This document shows positions 1-10,200 of a stretch of DNA of 64,000 nucleotides, piece by piece. Below the pieces are notes generated by a model. The model was not told the DNA's origin. It searched no databases and saw only the letters and a list, made by a program, of their open reading frames with translations. The stretch is from Isoetes taiwanensis. Taxonomy: Eukaryota; Streptophyta; Lycopodiopsida; Isoetales; Isoetaceae. Location: positions 8,231,132-8,295,131 of the forward strand of contig JAJEKV010000011.1 of the NCBI GenBank assembly GCA_021234155.1, read 5' to 3'. Numbering within the stretch: position 1 is the stretch's first letter; every line of letters begins with the position of its first letter. Made by a program: the position numbers and the translations under genes.

Positions 1-2891
1 GATTCTTGTTTTCCACATAGCATCTGGACAGATCCGGCTTCCTCCTTTTTTCGGCTTGCCTCCTCCTGTATCAAACCGCCGCCCTTCGCTTGTTGGAAGC
101 CCCTGCCCACTGGCGGGCCACGCGGACAAAGGGGGCCATCTGCCGGCTAGATCCGGTGGCCCAGGTCTAACCCAGGCCCGCCCCACGCCAGCCCGTTCAC
201 CCTCCCGAGGTGGCATCCCCGATTTAAGGGGTGCTCACCTTTTCCACCCCCATGGTTTTTATATACCATTATCTAATTTGCTACACATTGCCTGGTTAAC
301 TCCTTGGCGGGACGTCGATCTTAACCCCATCCGCTTATTTTCAACCCAAGTAACCCGGCCACGTTCTACCCTAGTCTACCAGAGGTTGCTTCTGCACCGG
401 AATTTAGTTGGAACACGGTCTTGCCTCATACTAACCGGCTAATCTTTGCCCCCATAAGATGTACTGGTATTGATTTTTCTTTACAGGGCGCCCTAGGTCC
501 TCGGGCATACATTTGTGGTTTTATGGTCCTAGTTCCTTACTCATCCAGGTAATTTCATGTCGGCTTATTGTTCTGCTTTCGTTATTCTTTTTATTTGTGA
601 CTATTTCATGTTTTGATGCTAACCTTTGTTACAATGTTCTTCTCCAATTATGCTGCTAGGGTATATGCTAGGGTTTTTACAATTTGGTTACACAGTTTTC
701 GCCGTATTCTGGGGTTTTCCATTTCCACAGTTTGTTATTTAGTTTTTAATGTTGAGACTTACAATGTTAGGAGCAGCCATATTTTGGTTTCACGTTCATC
801 GTTTTTTGAAAGGTTGTTAAATGCTGCTTGTTTGATACCTTAGCGAGCGAGTTCTGCTATTTGCAGTTTTCTAGTTGCATTTGGCTTTGTTGATGAATTT
901 CGCTACTAACACTATGTCACTATGTTTTCATTTTTATTTGGCATATCCCTTCCCCTTTTTACTTTATGTTCGGGGATCATGTATGTGAATTGGATTAGGG
1001 GTGTTCCATTCTCGATTTTCGCTATTTCCTTCCTTTATCCACCTTCACTTGGGTGTCCTTTTGTTTTCTCGATGTTGTTTCTTCATATGTTCACATTCCA
1101 AGTCATGTATATCTTGAATTCCATTTCTTCATCTCTACTTATGCTTGCATTTGCCTTTTCTAAGCATTATCTCTTGGTGCACTTGATCATGGTCTTGAGT
1201 TTTTGTGTCCGGCGTCTTATCATTCACATTTTTGCTTATTGGAATCCGTCGATTCTATTCGCTACTTGGCATTTCCAAGTATTCATGTGACCCCTTTCTA
1301 TTTGAGCCTCTTCTGCTTCTCTCACGTTGATCTTCTATTTTGCAACCCTTTGTTTCCCAACCCATGCATCGTTATTTCAGGCCACACGTATGGCCCTAGC
1401 TTTATTTATACTACGTCTCCGTCATTGTATTTTCATTTGTCCTTTTCTCCTATATGGCTCACCCCTTGCACTCCACCCTGACCTAGGCACTCGGACCCCA
1501 TCTTCTCCGTTTCCTTGGCCATAATCTCACCTTTGACTACTTAAGTCTCATTTTTGCTCGATTTCCTGTGTTTCACCTTAACCTCATCTCCATTTCCATC
1601 TTAACTTTGCTCTTGTGCACCCTCGCTCTCTTATTCTTGTTCCAAACCATTGCTCAGCTCTTATGACTCTCTTTGCTAGGGGCAACCCAGTCCTATTTGG
1701 CACCTTGTAGTCCGCCTTTGACATTCTTCTCTTTGCCATGTTTTTTTGCACTTTGTCCTGTTTGCATTTGAGCGCTCTTTTACAACTTATTTATCCTTTG
1801 AAGCATATTCCCCTCATTGGGTTTAGACTTCATGTCGTAATTTCATGTCGCTCGTGCTCCATGATTGCTTGATTTCCCTTCTGTCCCCTTGCCGATGCTT
1901 GCCTCTTGCCATTTAGACTGCTGGACTTCAGACGTTGGTATACTTTGTTTTTGTTCTCTGGTTTAGGGCATATTTTTAAGTCAGTCCTTATGCATTTGAC
2001 ATCTTGAAAATGGAATTGGAGGTTACATTGGAATTGTTTTTTGGGCAAATTGCATTTACGACATTGTTGGGTCTCTTATCTGTGTCCTTATTCACACCTG
2101 GTGTCTAGTTTCCTATTGGGTTTTTGTATTTTGGCGATGTTCCTTCATGTAACCTATTTTGCTAGACGGCAAATTTCTACTTATCACGGTTTTTTCTTCC
2201 ACCCGCTGGGTGACGCTTTTTTCTCCACCTTCTGGGTGATGCTATCTTTTCTTTTTCATGTATTGTGGATTTTCCTCAGTGCTAATCGCTCACATCGCTT
2301 TGAGTGCTCGTTGTTGTGCAGCTTGCCGCTTCCCCGTCATGCACATTCGTCCGGCCTTATCCTTAGGCGTTCTTTTATATTTTACATTTCAACAGACGTT
2401 CTTCTTTTCTAACATGTTCCTTCCGCTAGTCCTTGTCTTTTTGGTTCTTTTATCATGTCCCTCGTGTTTTTTGCTTGGGTATTTCAGACCCTCCATATGG
2501 CCCTAGCTTTATTTATAATCCGTCACTTTACCTAGTCATTGTATTTTCATTTATCCCTCTCTACACCCTCTTTACCATTAACCTTAATCTTCATTTCTGA
2601 TTCATCTTAGTTGGCTCGATTTATGTTGATTTACATTAACCTTCACCGTTATTTTTCCTCTTAACCTTGCTCATGTTTGTTCTAACATGTCTACAACCTC
2701 TTTCATATCCGTTCCTTCTTTTGCGTTATAATAGCAGACCATATGTGTGGCTAGCTTTAGTACTGATATGTCGCGGGGTTCCACATGATGCAGCTCGAGC
2801 TCACGGCCGCTGGCGATCCTCTTCTTCTCACTCTCGCTGAGTGCTTCGTGACCCGACATGTAGCTCTTTATGTTTTTCGTTGTCAATTTGA
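1..2891. other. T-rich left part of the YR element, no gene recognised
   Basis: No recognisable protein is encoded here on either strand. The stretch is T-rich on the plus strand and carries repeated pieces: the direct repeat at 1389 and 2497, repeated 'ccttaacct' phrases near 1575, 2580 and 2640, and two isolated hairpin units (CACCC-gct-GGGTG type) at about 2199-2243, of the kind arrayed at 4.2 kb. A 71-codon minus-strand frame (2671-2886) and a 128-codon plus-strand frame (56-442) are open, but I could not link either to a family. Confidence 0.4.
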
Positions 2892-3880
2892 TTGAATTTG
2901 ATATGGTTTATAGGTTGTTGTGTGGCAGCTGCCTCTCGATTACTTGCTCCTCAGGAGGTCCCTTTGTTCCTCTCGACTTTGCTTTTGGTGTTTTCCGCCC
3001 GCGCCCCCTCTACTCTTACGACTTACATGGCTTTGTTCCGCTGTTTTGTTGTTGGGTGTCGCCTCCATCTCCCAGCTTCCCCCTTTGTTGTTGCCGCCTT
3101 TTTTGCCACTCTTCATTATTCTCATCTGTCGCCCTCGTCCATTACTTCGGCCTTTCCTGCAATGTCCTTTTTTTCATCAAGTTTTCAACCTGCCCTCCCC
3201 CGCTGTTCTTCCTTTACCATCCTTGGCTCGTCAGTCTACTTCTCGTGGAGCTCGTCCCCCTCGCACCTTGCTTCCCCTCATGCCTCAACATGTTCGCTCT
3301 ATTGTTCTCCATTTGCGCCACCCGCGGCCCCGTCCCCTTCTTTGGCCCGTGCTGCCCTCATCGTCCTTTCTTTTGCCGCTTTTTTACGCATCTCTGAGGC
3401 TCTCGCTCTTAACTGGCGTGATCTTTCTTTTTCGTTATCTCATGTTGACATTTTTATCCGCCGTTCCAAACGCGATCAACTTGCCCGCAGTCATACGGTT
3501 TCTTTAGCCCGTTTGACCTCGCTCGCATGCCCCGTCCCTATTCTTCAACGTTTGATCTCCACCGGTTCTTACCATCTCCTCGATCCTCCGACAGGCGGGC
3601 CTCTTTTTCGCTCCTCCCCCTCTTCTTTGCGCCCTTTATCCTATTCGACTGCCCGCTTATGGTGGAGGGATTACCTTTTGGCTATAGGCTTGGACCCGTC
3701 TCTTTATGGTACGCGATGCGCTTTGTCGGAGGCGGCGGGTTTGCACGATTTCGCCAGCGGGGTTCTACGACGCATTTCGTGCTCCACGCCCATTGGCGTT
3801 CCTCGTCTTCTCACTCGCTGTTCGTGCTTTGTGACCCGTCTCAAAGATTCGGAGGTGTCGCGCGGCGGTTGGGCTTGTAG
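2892..3880 (+). pseudogene. Tyrosine recombinase (phage-integrase fold), frameshifted
   Basis: This gene would encode a site-specific tyrosine recombinase that integrates the element through a circular DNA intermediate. The N-terminal part (to about 3330) looks like a SAM-like core-binding domain (STLTTYMALFR, SPSSITSAF). The catalytic part begins near 3340, with 'FAAFLRISEALALNWRDL' carrying the first catalytic Arg (codon 3387-3389), then 'RRSKRDQ'. Past about 3705 the family-like reading jumps frame: the position of the HxxR box reads 'MRFVGGGGFARF', then 'HAHWRSSSSHSLFVL'. The His/Trp box is kept (CAT at 3791), but the catalytic Tyr position reads Phe (TTC near 3821). Another frame switch lies between about 3190 and 3340. 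The frameshifts and missing Tyr make an active product unlikely. The start is nominal because no clear initiator context decides it. Confidence 0.7.
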
Positions 3881-3900
3881 TTAGGAAGTTCTCACGGTAG

Positions 3901-3940
3901 TCGGCCGGTTTTGTGTCTATTGCAGTCCCTTCCTGTAATC
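3901..3940 (+). repeat. Bracketing direct repeat, internal copy
   Basis: This 40-bp stretch begins 'tcggccggttttgtgtctat' and matches 4866-4906 at nearly every base (one inserted G, a few changes near the right end). Degenerate versions occur inverted near 21,857 and 23,203, 29,219 and 30,251, and 36,340 and 37,016, each pair bracketing a YR tail. This fits the split-direct-repeat layout known from Ngaro/PAT-type YR elements, but that is inference. Confidence 0.7.
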
Positions 3941-3988
3941 GCGATCGATCCGAGCCACCGGATCGCCATTCTGGGGAGGGACGAGCCA

Positions 3989-3998
3989 CTATATAAGG
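3989..3998 (+). promoter_or_regulatory. TATA-box-like promoter element
   Basis: The sequence 'ctatataagg' is a canonical plant-type TATA box. It lies just inside the internal direct repeat and about 100 bp past the recombinase stop, in a GC-richer stretch with C/T-rich sequence about 20-30 bp downstream. It could start a transcript running through the hairpin array, or reflect the internal position of the promoter in a split-repeat element. The sequence alone does not show that it is used. Confidence 0.35.
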
Positions 3999-4179
3999 CT
4001 CTTTCCCCTTCAGCACCGGTTATCGGCGTCTTCTCACATCAGCTTCATTCCTTCTCCGAGCTTCCCTCCCTTCCTGCCTTGCTCAGAGGGACACGTCTGT
4101 TTCATGTTGTTCACTTTGCATTTACTATAATAATGTTTTTTGCGTCACTATCATGTCATCTGTCATATGTTGTTTTTAT

Positions 4180-4380
4180 TTCCACCTTGAAGGTGATGCT
4201 ATTTATTTCCACCTTGAGGGTGATGCTATTTTTTTCCACCTTGAGGGTGATGCTATTTTTTTCCACCTTGAGGGTGATGCTATTTTTTCCACCTTGAGGG
4301 TGATGCTATTTATTTCCACCTTGAGGGTGTCGCATACTTAATTTCCACCCGCTGGGTGATGCTTTTTCACCTTCTGGGTG
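4180..4380 (+). repeat. Hairpin minisatellite (about eight units of ~26 bp)
   Basis: Tandem units read 'ttccaccttgagggtgatgc' plus a T-rich spacer. Six are of the TTGAG/TTGAA type, followed by units with CACCC-gct-GGGTG and CACC-ttct-GGGTG. Each unit can fold into a small hairpin with a 4-5 bp stem (CACC/GGTG or CACCC/GGGTG) and a 3-5 nt loop. The same array occurs inverted at 22,450-23,003, 29,654-30,060 and 36,729-36,775. Confidence 0.85.
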
Positions 4381-4680
4381 CTGATTTTATGTTCTAATTT
4401 GCTCTTCTTTGCAGGGGTTGATTGTGCGGCTTGCCTTGTCCATGCCATGCATGTTAGTTCCTTCTAACCATTTACGGGTATTTTTTGGGTTCTTTTGAGC
4501 TGCTGCAGGTTTTTTGCGGTCGTTTGGGGGTCCTGCTTTTTCGACTCCGCCATCGACATGTCTCCTTCGTCTCTCCGGCGTCCGCCATTGGGGTCGTGCT
4601 ATTTTTGGGTTCGCCGTCCCTTCATCTTCTTCGGTTTTCCAGGCATCACATTCAAGGTTGTTGGCGACCATTTCTCATTA

Positions 4681-4724
4681 GGGTTTTCCTCGAAAACCCG
4701 AAAGGGCGGGGTTTTTTATCCCGG
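4681..4724 (+). other. Double-hairpin motif of the YR tail
   Basis: The first hairpin is GGGTTTTC-CTC-GAAAACCC, a perfect 8-bp stem with a 3-nt loop (4681-4699). The second has a CGGG/CCCG stem around a T-rich loop (4707-4723). The pair recurs inverted at 22,053-22,087, 36,547-36,588 and, unexpectedly, in the 3' region of LINE-B at 46,008-46,053. Confidence 0.65.
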
Positions 4725-4865
4725 TGAGAAGTTGTCGCCATTACCCTTCTATGTTGCCTGTGCACATTTCTTTTTATGGGGTAGTTCGATATTGTTCCTA
4801 TGGTCGGCTACCCCTCTCTATTCTTCAAACCATTGTATACTGCTGCTGTGATGAATGACAAGCCA

Positions 4866-4906
4866 TCGGCCGGTTTTGTGTCTATTGCGAGTCCCTTCCC
4901 AGAATC
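4866..4906 (+). repeat. Bracketing direct repeat, terminal copy
   Basis: This is the second copy of the 40-bp repeat at 3901-3940. Past it the sequence becomes ordinary A/T-rich DNA with no further match to the inverted tails, so it probably marks the right terminus of the YR element. Confidence 0.6.
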
Positions 4907-7900
4907 AAAACATTTGTTGATATATTGCATTTATCAACATTCCAATAACTCTTGCAGAACCCATAATCCAAATGCCAACATCGTGCATGTCTAGCCATGA
5001 CTTTGGATAAAATCAAATGGACAAATGCCGAGCATATCTAACCATGAATTATATCGACATAGGATGGATTATACAAATATAAAATCGAAGGCATGGCGAG
5101 TAGATATTTTTCCAAAACCTAGGTTGAAAGTATGCCAATGTTATCTTGCATTTTGAATTTTCGTCTATATGCTAATAAATTTATATCCAATTGTATGCCA
5201 ATAACATTGCCCATAGATACTAGTGTACACCATAAGGTTTTTCAAAACATTGGAATAGAATTCATTTTGATTATTTCATATGCAATGAAATATAGAGCCA
5301 TCCAAATGTTTATCAAAGATCAATTTTCGTTTTTCTAATAGCTATTGAACTCAACGTTCCTTGAGAACAACACAACTTCATCATGCCTAAATCATGTCTT
5401 ATGCAATTGGCATTATAGTATTTTGGCTCCAAATACATTGCAACATATCGAGAATCCAAAATATCTCAATAGTCTACTTTACATAAGATCCGCTTCAGTG
5501 TATCTCACTAAGCTGTTTTGGTGAAATGTCGACTTAGAACAATAACTAAAAGGTTGAAAAGATATTCGCAATTACTATCCTTGCATAGTGTGGCCAATGT
5601 ATAGTAAAGTCTAACTGCAACAATTACAACGTCTTAGTAGGAAAAAGGAACCGAGGATGTTCTTGCTTCCAAGCCCTATTTATCAAACATCGATTACCCT
5701 CATAATCTTCTAGAATTTAAAGATACTTGGAAAGGTAATTTGAGCTACCAAGATAAAGAATAGATATGAAAATCAATCTGTAGTTTAAGTTCGTGCTTTA
5801 AGAAAGTAGCGTGTAATGGGAAAATAATAAAAGGATGGATCGACCAAAAGTCAACTATTGTAGTCTTTGGCAATTCAATAATGACAGTATTTTATCTGGT
5901 TATTTGTTGTTGTTCTCTATTGTAGTACCTCAAAAAGTATGGTTTCCTCGTATGAAACAATGGTGATAATATCTAAAGCTCTGCATACATCTGCCATACT
6001 GGTTGTTAATAAATGGTGCTAATGTCTAAAGCCCTGCATACATCTGCCATACTGGTTGTTAAAGATATACTAATTCAAGACTTCAACAAACCTACCAACT
6101 GCAGCATTCAATCCCTGTCTCCTGGGATGCCATTTCCAAAGTAACTATTCTTGATATTATGCTAGCATATAACTCTACCCATTTGCTCGCCTGGAGTAAA
6201 AGACATAAATTGTTTGAGATGAAAAGAATTAGAAGCAACGTATACTTGCCTTTTAAGCTTACCATTTGTACAACATTTTCAACTATCTCTGTTAGCAGTA
6301 GCTACTATTTGGGCACTGGGAAGACTATCAGCTGGAACAACTGGGATGAAGGTTTGCCCATTTTTTTGTTCCTTCCTACAGATCAAGCATTCCATCAAAT
6401 GTTTAACTACAACACAAAATACAAAACCAACATAAATCGATAACCCTAAACCCATTTTTTATATCATGAAGCATTGATTCACACACATCAGAACACTATT
6501 TGCCCATCATTTCCAGTGGCCAGATCCAGGGATAAAAAATGCCTTTGTGTTGAAAATGTTTCGCTTGACCGTCTGATGAAAGAGCAACGATGCATGACAC
6601 AATTGTTTTTGGACAATCCTCATATCTTTGAAGCTGTGACGATTCTTTAAATTGCACATAAACATGAAAGTGAAGGAAGCAAAGGAACCAACATTGAGAG
6701 TTCCTTTAGGCATGAATATTCGAGATCAGCATTGCATGTTTTCTGAGGCTATTCTAGGGTTATTGGAGTAAAACGAAGAGGCACCTTAAGTGCTATTACA
6801 TGTTGTGGTTTTCTTCTGCTTGCCTCCATTGTAAACCCCCTGAACAAACCTTGTTGCACGCTACATGTATTGGGGAATGAAGACCTGTGTAGCATGACGG
6901 TCCTATAGCAGCTGAAGCATTTAGATTGGAAAAGTCATGTACATTGCGTCCCTGTATTTGGTTTTGAAATCTCTGCATTTAGGTTGCCTGCATATTGTCC
7001 CATGATATAATAAGAAACCATCTTAATTTAAGTCAGTCATTATATATTCAGAAAATGTGCCTTTTGTTATTTGGCTACAGAGCAAGAAATGAGCAGTTTT
7101 CAAATTAAATAGTTAGATTTACTTGGCTCCTTCGTGGATTGAGCAGTATATAACCAGAGAGAAAACCTCTATTTGCCCCATTCTATCCTTGGTTGAAACT
7201 TTTTGGCATACACTATATAACGAACGTCTCTTAGGGCCTTTGAATGACCTTGTTCTGCCTCATGATCATCGAGAGGAAAATGCAACTGGAACTTTGCACC
7301 TAGATCATCCACAAAATGCTTATAATTGAAAACCTTATAAATAAGCAAGTAATGTTGCTTGGAAGGCGCCTTGCGAGCTTCCACTGTAATCTAAAGCTTG
7401 GCTGCCTCCACTGTCATCGCACCTTGTATTTGCTCCCAACTATGAATACAGGCAAGCCGAGGATGCGAAAGCCAAGGGCAAGCTGATGCCCTAACCCGTC
7501 TATTACAAAAACTGAACCCTAGCTCTAAACCGTTCGATCAATCCAGCCCTAGATCTAAGCCGTCCGATTTAGGGCGCGATGCATTACATACTTACATCAA
7601 AACCTTATAATATAAGATCGCGCCAAAAAGGAGGAGTGTGGCCATGGATGTGGCCAGAATGAAATTCAGTGTTTCTATACAGCTTTGGCTACGATTCCGA
7701 CCAGAAACACGTGTCTGAAGTGAAAGCTATTGGATTTTGCAACGAATTTGAGATTCTAAGAATTGATAGAATCAGATAGCCAGGTTACTGCAACTTATGC
7801 CTTTGTATTTTATTATTGAATATGTCATCGAATTTTAAATCCATCATTGCCTTCTGAATCCATCATTTTTGCTTCTTATCTATTTTTGTATTTCTCTTTC

Positions 7901-8389
7901 TATATTTTTGCTTCGAATCCGTTTCTGTGCTATTCTGGAAAAACTAAAAAGAGAATAATCAGACGGAGCTTCCAAATTATTGCTTTCAAATTTCTGATGC
8001 AGCAGCATTTTGGATAGGCTATGAGTTTATTCTTTTCTAACTTCTTCATTCGCCCAAGCCTGGACTGATTGTGATCACGATGCTACAAAAGAACTTACAG
8101 AAATATTTTTTAAGCATATGGCTCTCTTTTTCAATAATGAACAGGTTAATTCTATCATTTAGGATATTTCATGTGCTTGGGAGTTTATTGCTTGAAATTT
8201 CACTCTAGTAAAATTAAAGAATGATATGAAGCAATTTCCCAGCCGTATAGTTTGATACTTCTTACTAGAACAATACAAATGGAAGTGCGGGATGTTTGGT
8301 TGTAGAGAAAGCAAGGCTCAACAATTGTTGATGTCTAATTATTTGAATTTCGAAAATGCAATAAGATTTTATGGCTACTTTCACAGTTG
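4907..8389. other. Intergenic stretch, no gene recognised
   Basis: No gene, RNA gene or complete transposon is recognised here. It is A/T-rich. It contains a two-copy tandem duplication (5961-6062) and, at about 7490-7640, a GC-richer stretch with 'ccgttcgat' and 'ccgtccgat' phrases resembling plant 5' leader or promoter sequence, but with no coding frame attached. Short open frames of up to 94 codons show no family resemblance. Confidence 0.4.
5961..6062. repeat. Two-copy tandem duplication, ~53 bp
   Basis: The copies start at 5961 and 6014 with 'tggtgataatatctaaag' and 'tggtgctaatgtctaaag', and share 'ctgcatacatctgccatact' exactly. There are few differences, so the event is fairly recent. 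Confidence 0.9.
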
Positions 8390-9337
8390 GTATTTGGAAG
8401 TGATACAACACATGGATATTGCATGCACCATTTAGCAGACAATTTCAGAAAAACTTTCAAAAGCACTCAACTAGGAATGTTGTGGAAAGCTGCATATACA
8501 ACTAATGCACAATTTTAATGCTCTCATTGGAGAAATACGAGCTTTAAATAGTACTGCGACTGATTGGATAATGAACACTGTTGACCCTTCACATTGGGCT
8601 ATATATAAGTTTTTAGGGAAAAGGTTTGGACATTTGACATCCCATATTGCTGAGTCCCTAAATGCATGGTTACTAGAGGCTAGAGATATGCCTATTCTAG
8701 TGATGTTGGAATTGATATGCCAGAAGGTGATGACATGTTTTAGGAAGGAAGGGAGGGAGGGAGGGAGGGAGGAAGGAAAAATTTTATCGTCCACAGAGAC
8801 CAATTGGCCGATGGGACCCAATGAAGCTATTAGGGATATGCTTGGGCCGGCATCATATAATGCATTGATTGGACATGCAGAGCAATCCATCAGAGGATCT
8901 TGTGAGAGGGGAAGACTATACCGCATTTTGCCATCTACTAATGTTGTCTTTGAAATCTATACTCCGGCGCGTCTTAGGCTTGTTGATGTGGATAAGAGGA
9001 CATGTGCATGTGGTAGGCATAAATATTTGGGCTTACCTTGTGCACATGCAGTAGTTGCCATTCTGTTTAGAAAAGAACATGTGCAACCTTATGCACACAT
9101 AGCATATTCATTGTGGTCTTATTACGACACTTACAAGGAGCCAGTAGTCCCTGTGGTTTTAGCGTACAATGATCTATTAGAGGCATGTTACCACCAGCCA
9201 CACACAGACCTCCTGAGCGACCAAAAACCAAATGTATACGCACAGGAGAAGCAGGTGTAGAGAAGAAAGAATAACATTGTGGAAGGTGTAATGGGAAGGG
9301 GCATAATGCTTGTAATTGTAGCGCTCTAATTCAGTGA
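8390..9337 (+). pseudogene. Mutator-like (MULE) transposase, C-terminal half, decayed
   Basis: This is the remains of a plant MULE transposase, the DDE-type nuclear enzyme that cuts and pastes Mutator-like elements. The frame starts with 'THGYCMHHLADNF' (about 8408-8446), the conserved segment before the last catalytic region. It shifts frame near 8500, then reads 'DPSHWAIYKFLGKRFGHLTS' and 'HIAESLNAWLLEARD'. A SWIM zinc finger (CACGRHKYLGLPCAH, about 9003-9049) follows. After the stop at 9258 a further frame shift uncovers a CCHC knuckle (C-x2-C-x4-H) at 9278-9319, ending at 9337. Between the helical region and the SWIM finger sits a foreign 80-bp insert (8743-8822) that happens to keep the frame open. 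The N-terminal DDE part is missing or too decayed to read. I found no MULE terminal inverted repeats. Confidence 0.8.
8743..8822 (-). mobile_element. 5'-truncated LINE-B tail inserted in the MULE
   Basis: A (ggaagg/ggga)n run is followed by 'ttttatcgtccacagagacc' and 'aattggccgatgggacccaa'. This matches 45,911-45,974, the 3' end of LINE-B, almost base for base, in the same orientation and also next to a ggaagg run. Read on the minus strand it is about 40 bp of element 3' end followed by a (ttcc)n-type tail, the usual form of a 5'-truncated LINE insertion. MULE coding sequence resumes directly after it. Confidence 0.75.
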
Positions 9338-9423
9338 TGAATGTGATTGTTGTAATCTATTTGTTGAATTCAAACTTTTATTCTTGAGGCATTTGATGTA
9401 GATTGAGTAAGATTGCTATGTAA

Positions 9424-9700
9424 GGGCATTTTGGTAATTAAGTTTGGTCTATGAGTATTTTAGTAATTAAGTTTGGTGTGTAGGGCATTTTGGTAATTAA
9501 GTCTGTTGTAGCTTGATCAAAATTGGTACATAATGGAATTTTGGTAATTAAGTTTGACGTGTAGGGGTATTTTGGTAATTAAGCTTGGCGTAGGGGAAAA
9601 TTGGTAATTTGTTTGTAAGTTTACTTTATAGAGTGTATGTATGCAAGCCAGGGGCATTTTGCTAATTTTGAAATTCATAAAGGCATTTTGGTAATTACAT
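9424..9700. repeat. 'gcattttggtaattaag' tandem array, left part
   Basis: About eight copies of 'ggcattttggtaattaagtt' occur, spaced roughly 35 bp apart and varying in the spacer. The array is cut by the CACTA element at 9732; a further unit ('aggtattttggtagttttcc') resumes at 18,236 on the other side. Confidence 0.85.
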
Positions 9701-9897
9701 AAACTCATAGAATAGAATAGGTTTTTTAGCGCACTACAAGAGGAACAGTCAGTTTTAGAGTCAAACCCTAGTTATAAACTTAGACAGAAAAAAATAGAAA
9801 AAAACCCTTAAACTGACACTAAGGCTGACGCTACAACTGACTCTACGTTCTGTCGTTTAAACGCAGAGTTAGCGTCAGAATTTAGCGTCAGTTTTGC

Positions 9898-10200
9898 AGC
9901 AGACATAGAGTCATGATTAGAGTCAACCTTAGTGTTAGAATTAGAGACAACACTACCATCATCATTAGAGCCAACATTAAAGTCAACCATAGTGTCAGGA
10001 TTAGAGTCAACCATAGTGTTAGAATTAGAGACAACTCTACCATCAGTATTAGAGTCAACATTAGAGTCAATTATAGTGTTAGAATTAAAGTCAACTCGAT
10101 CATCACAATTAGAGTCAGTATTAGAGTCACAATTAGAGTCATTCATAGTGTTAGAACTAGAGTCAACTCTATCATCATAATTAGAGTTAGAATTTAGGCA
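9898..10200. repeat. 12-bp subterminal repeats of the CACTA, left side
   Basis: About 25 consecutive 12-bp units vary around 'ttagagtcaacc', 'atagtgttagaa' and 'ttagagacaact'. The unit length is a multiple of three, so several frames stay open on both strands by accident. The matching right-side array is at 17,340-18,030. Confidence 0.9.

Larger units (their letters stand above)
1..4906 (+). mobile_element. Tyrosine-recombinase (YR) element, right-hand part
   Basis: This is the right portion of an element encoding a tyrosine recombinase. It consists of a broken recombinase gene (2892-3880) followed by a non-coding tail of about 1 kb, bracketed by two nearly identical direct repeats (3901-3940 and 4866-4906). 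The tail holds a TATA box, a hairpin minisatellite and a double hairpin. The same tail recurs in inverted orientation near 21.9-23.5, 29.2-30.5 and 36.3-37.1 kb, which is why I treat it as one unit. DIRS, Ngaro and PAT elements are known to use inverted or split direct repeats instead of LTRs, while Cryptons carry only a recombinase. I see no reverse transcriptase or RNase H here, so the class stays open. The left end was not found. A stretch of about 70 bp starting 'tatggccctagctttattta' occurs at 1389 and again at 2497, so the left half also contains direct repeats about 1.1 kb apart. Confidence 0.55.

Noticed and set aside
56-442. Proline/arginine-rich 128-codon frame at the left edge
   Set aside because: No recognisable domain, and the context is the non-coding left part of the YR element; it may be a gag-like relic but nothing supports it.
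6430-6456. 'taaccctaaaccca' as telomere-type sequence
   Set aside because: Only about two degenerate plant telomere units are present, which is common by chance.
9808-10197. Four overlapping open frames on both strands
   Set aside because: They are translations of the 12-bp subterminal repeat, whose period is divisible by three; the products are low-complexity repeats.
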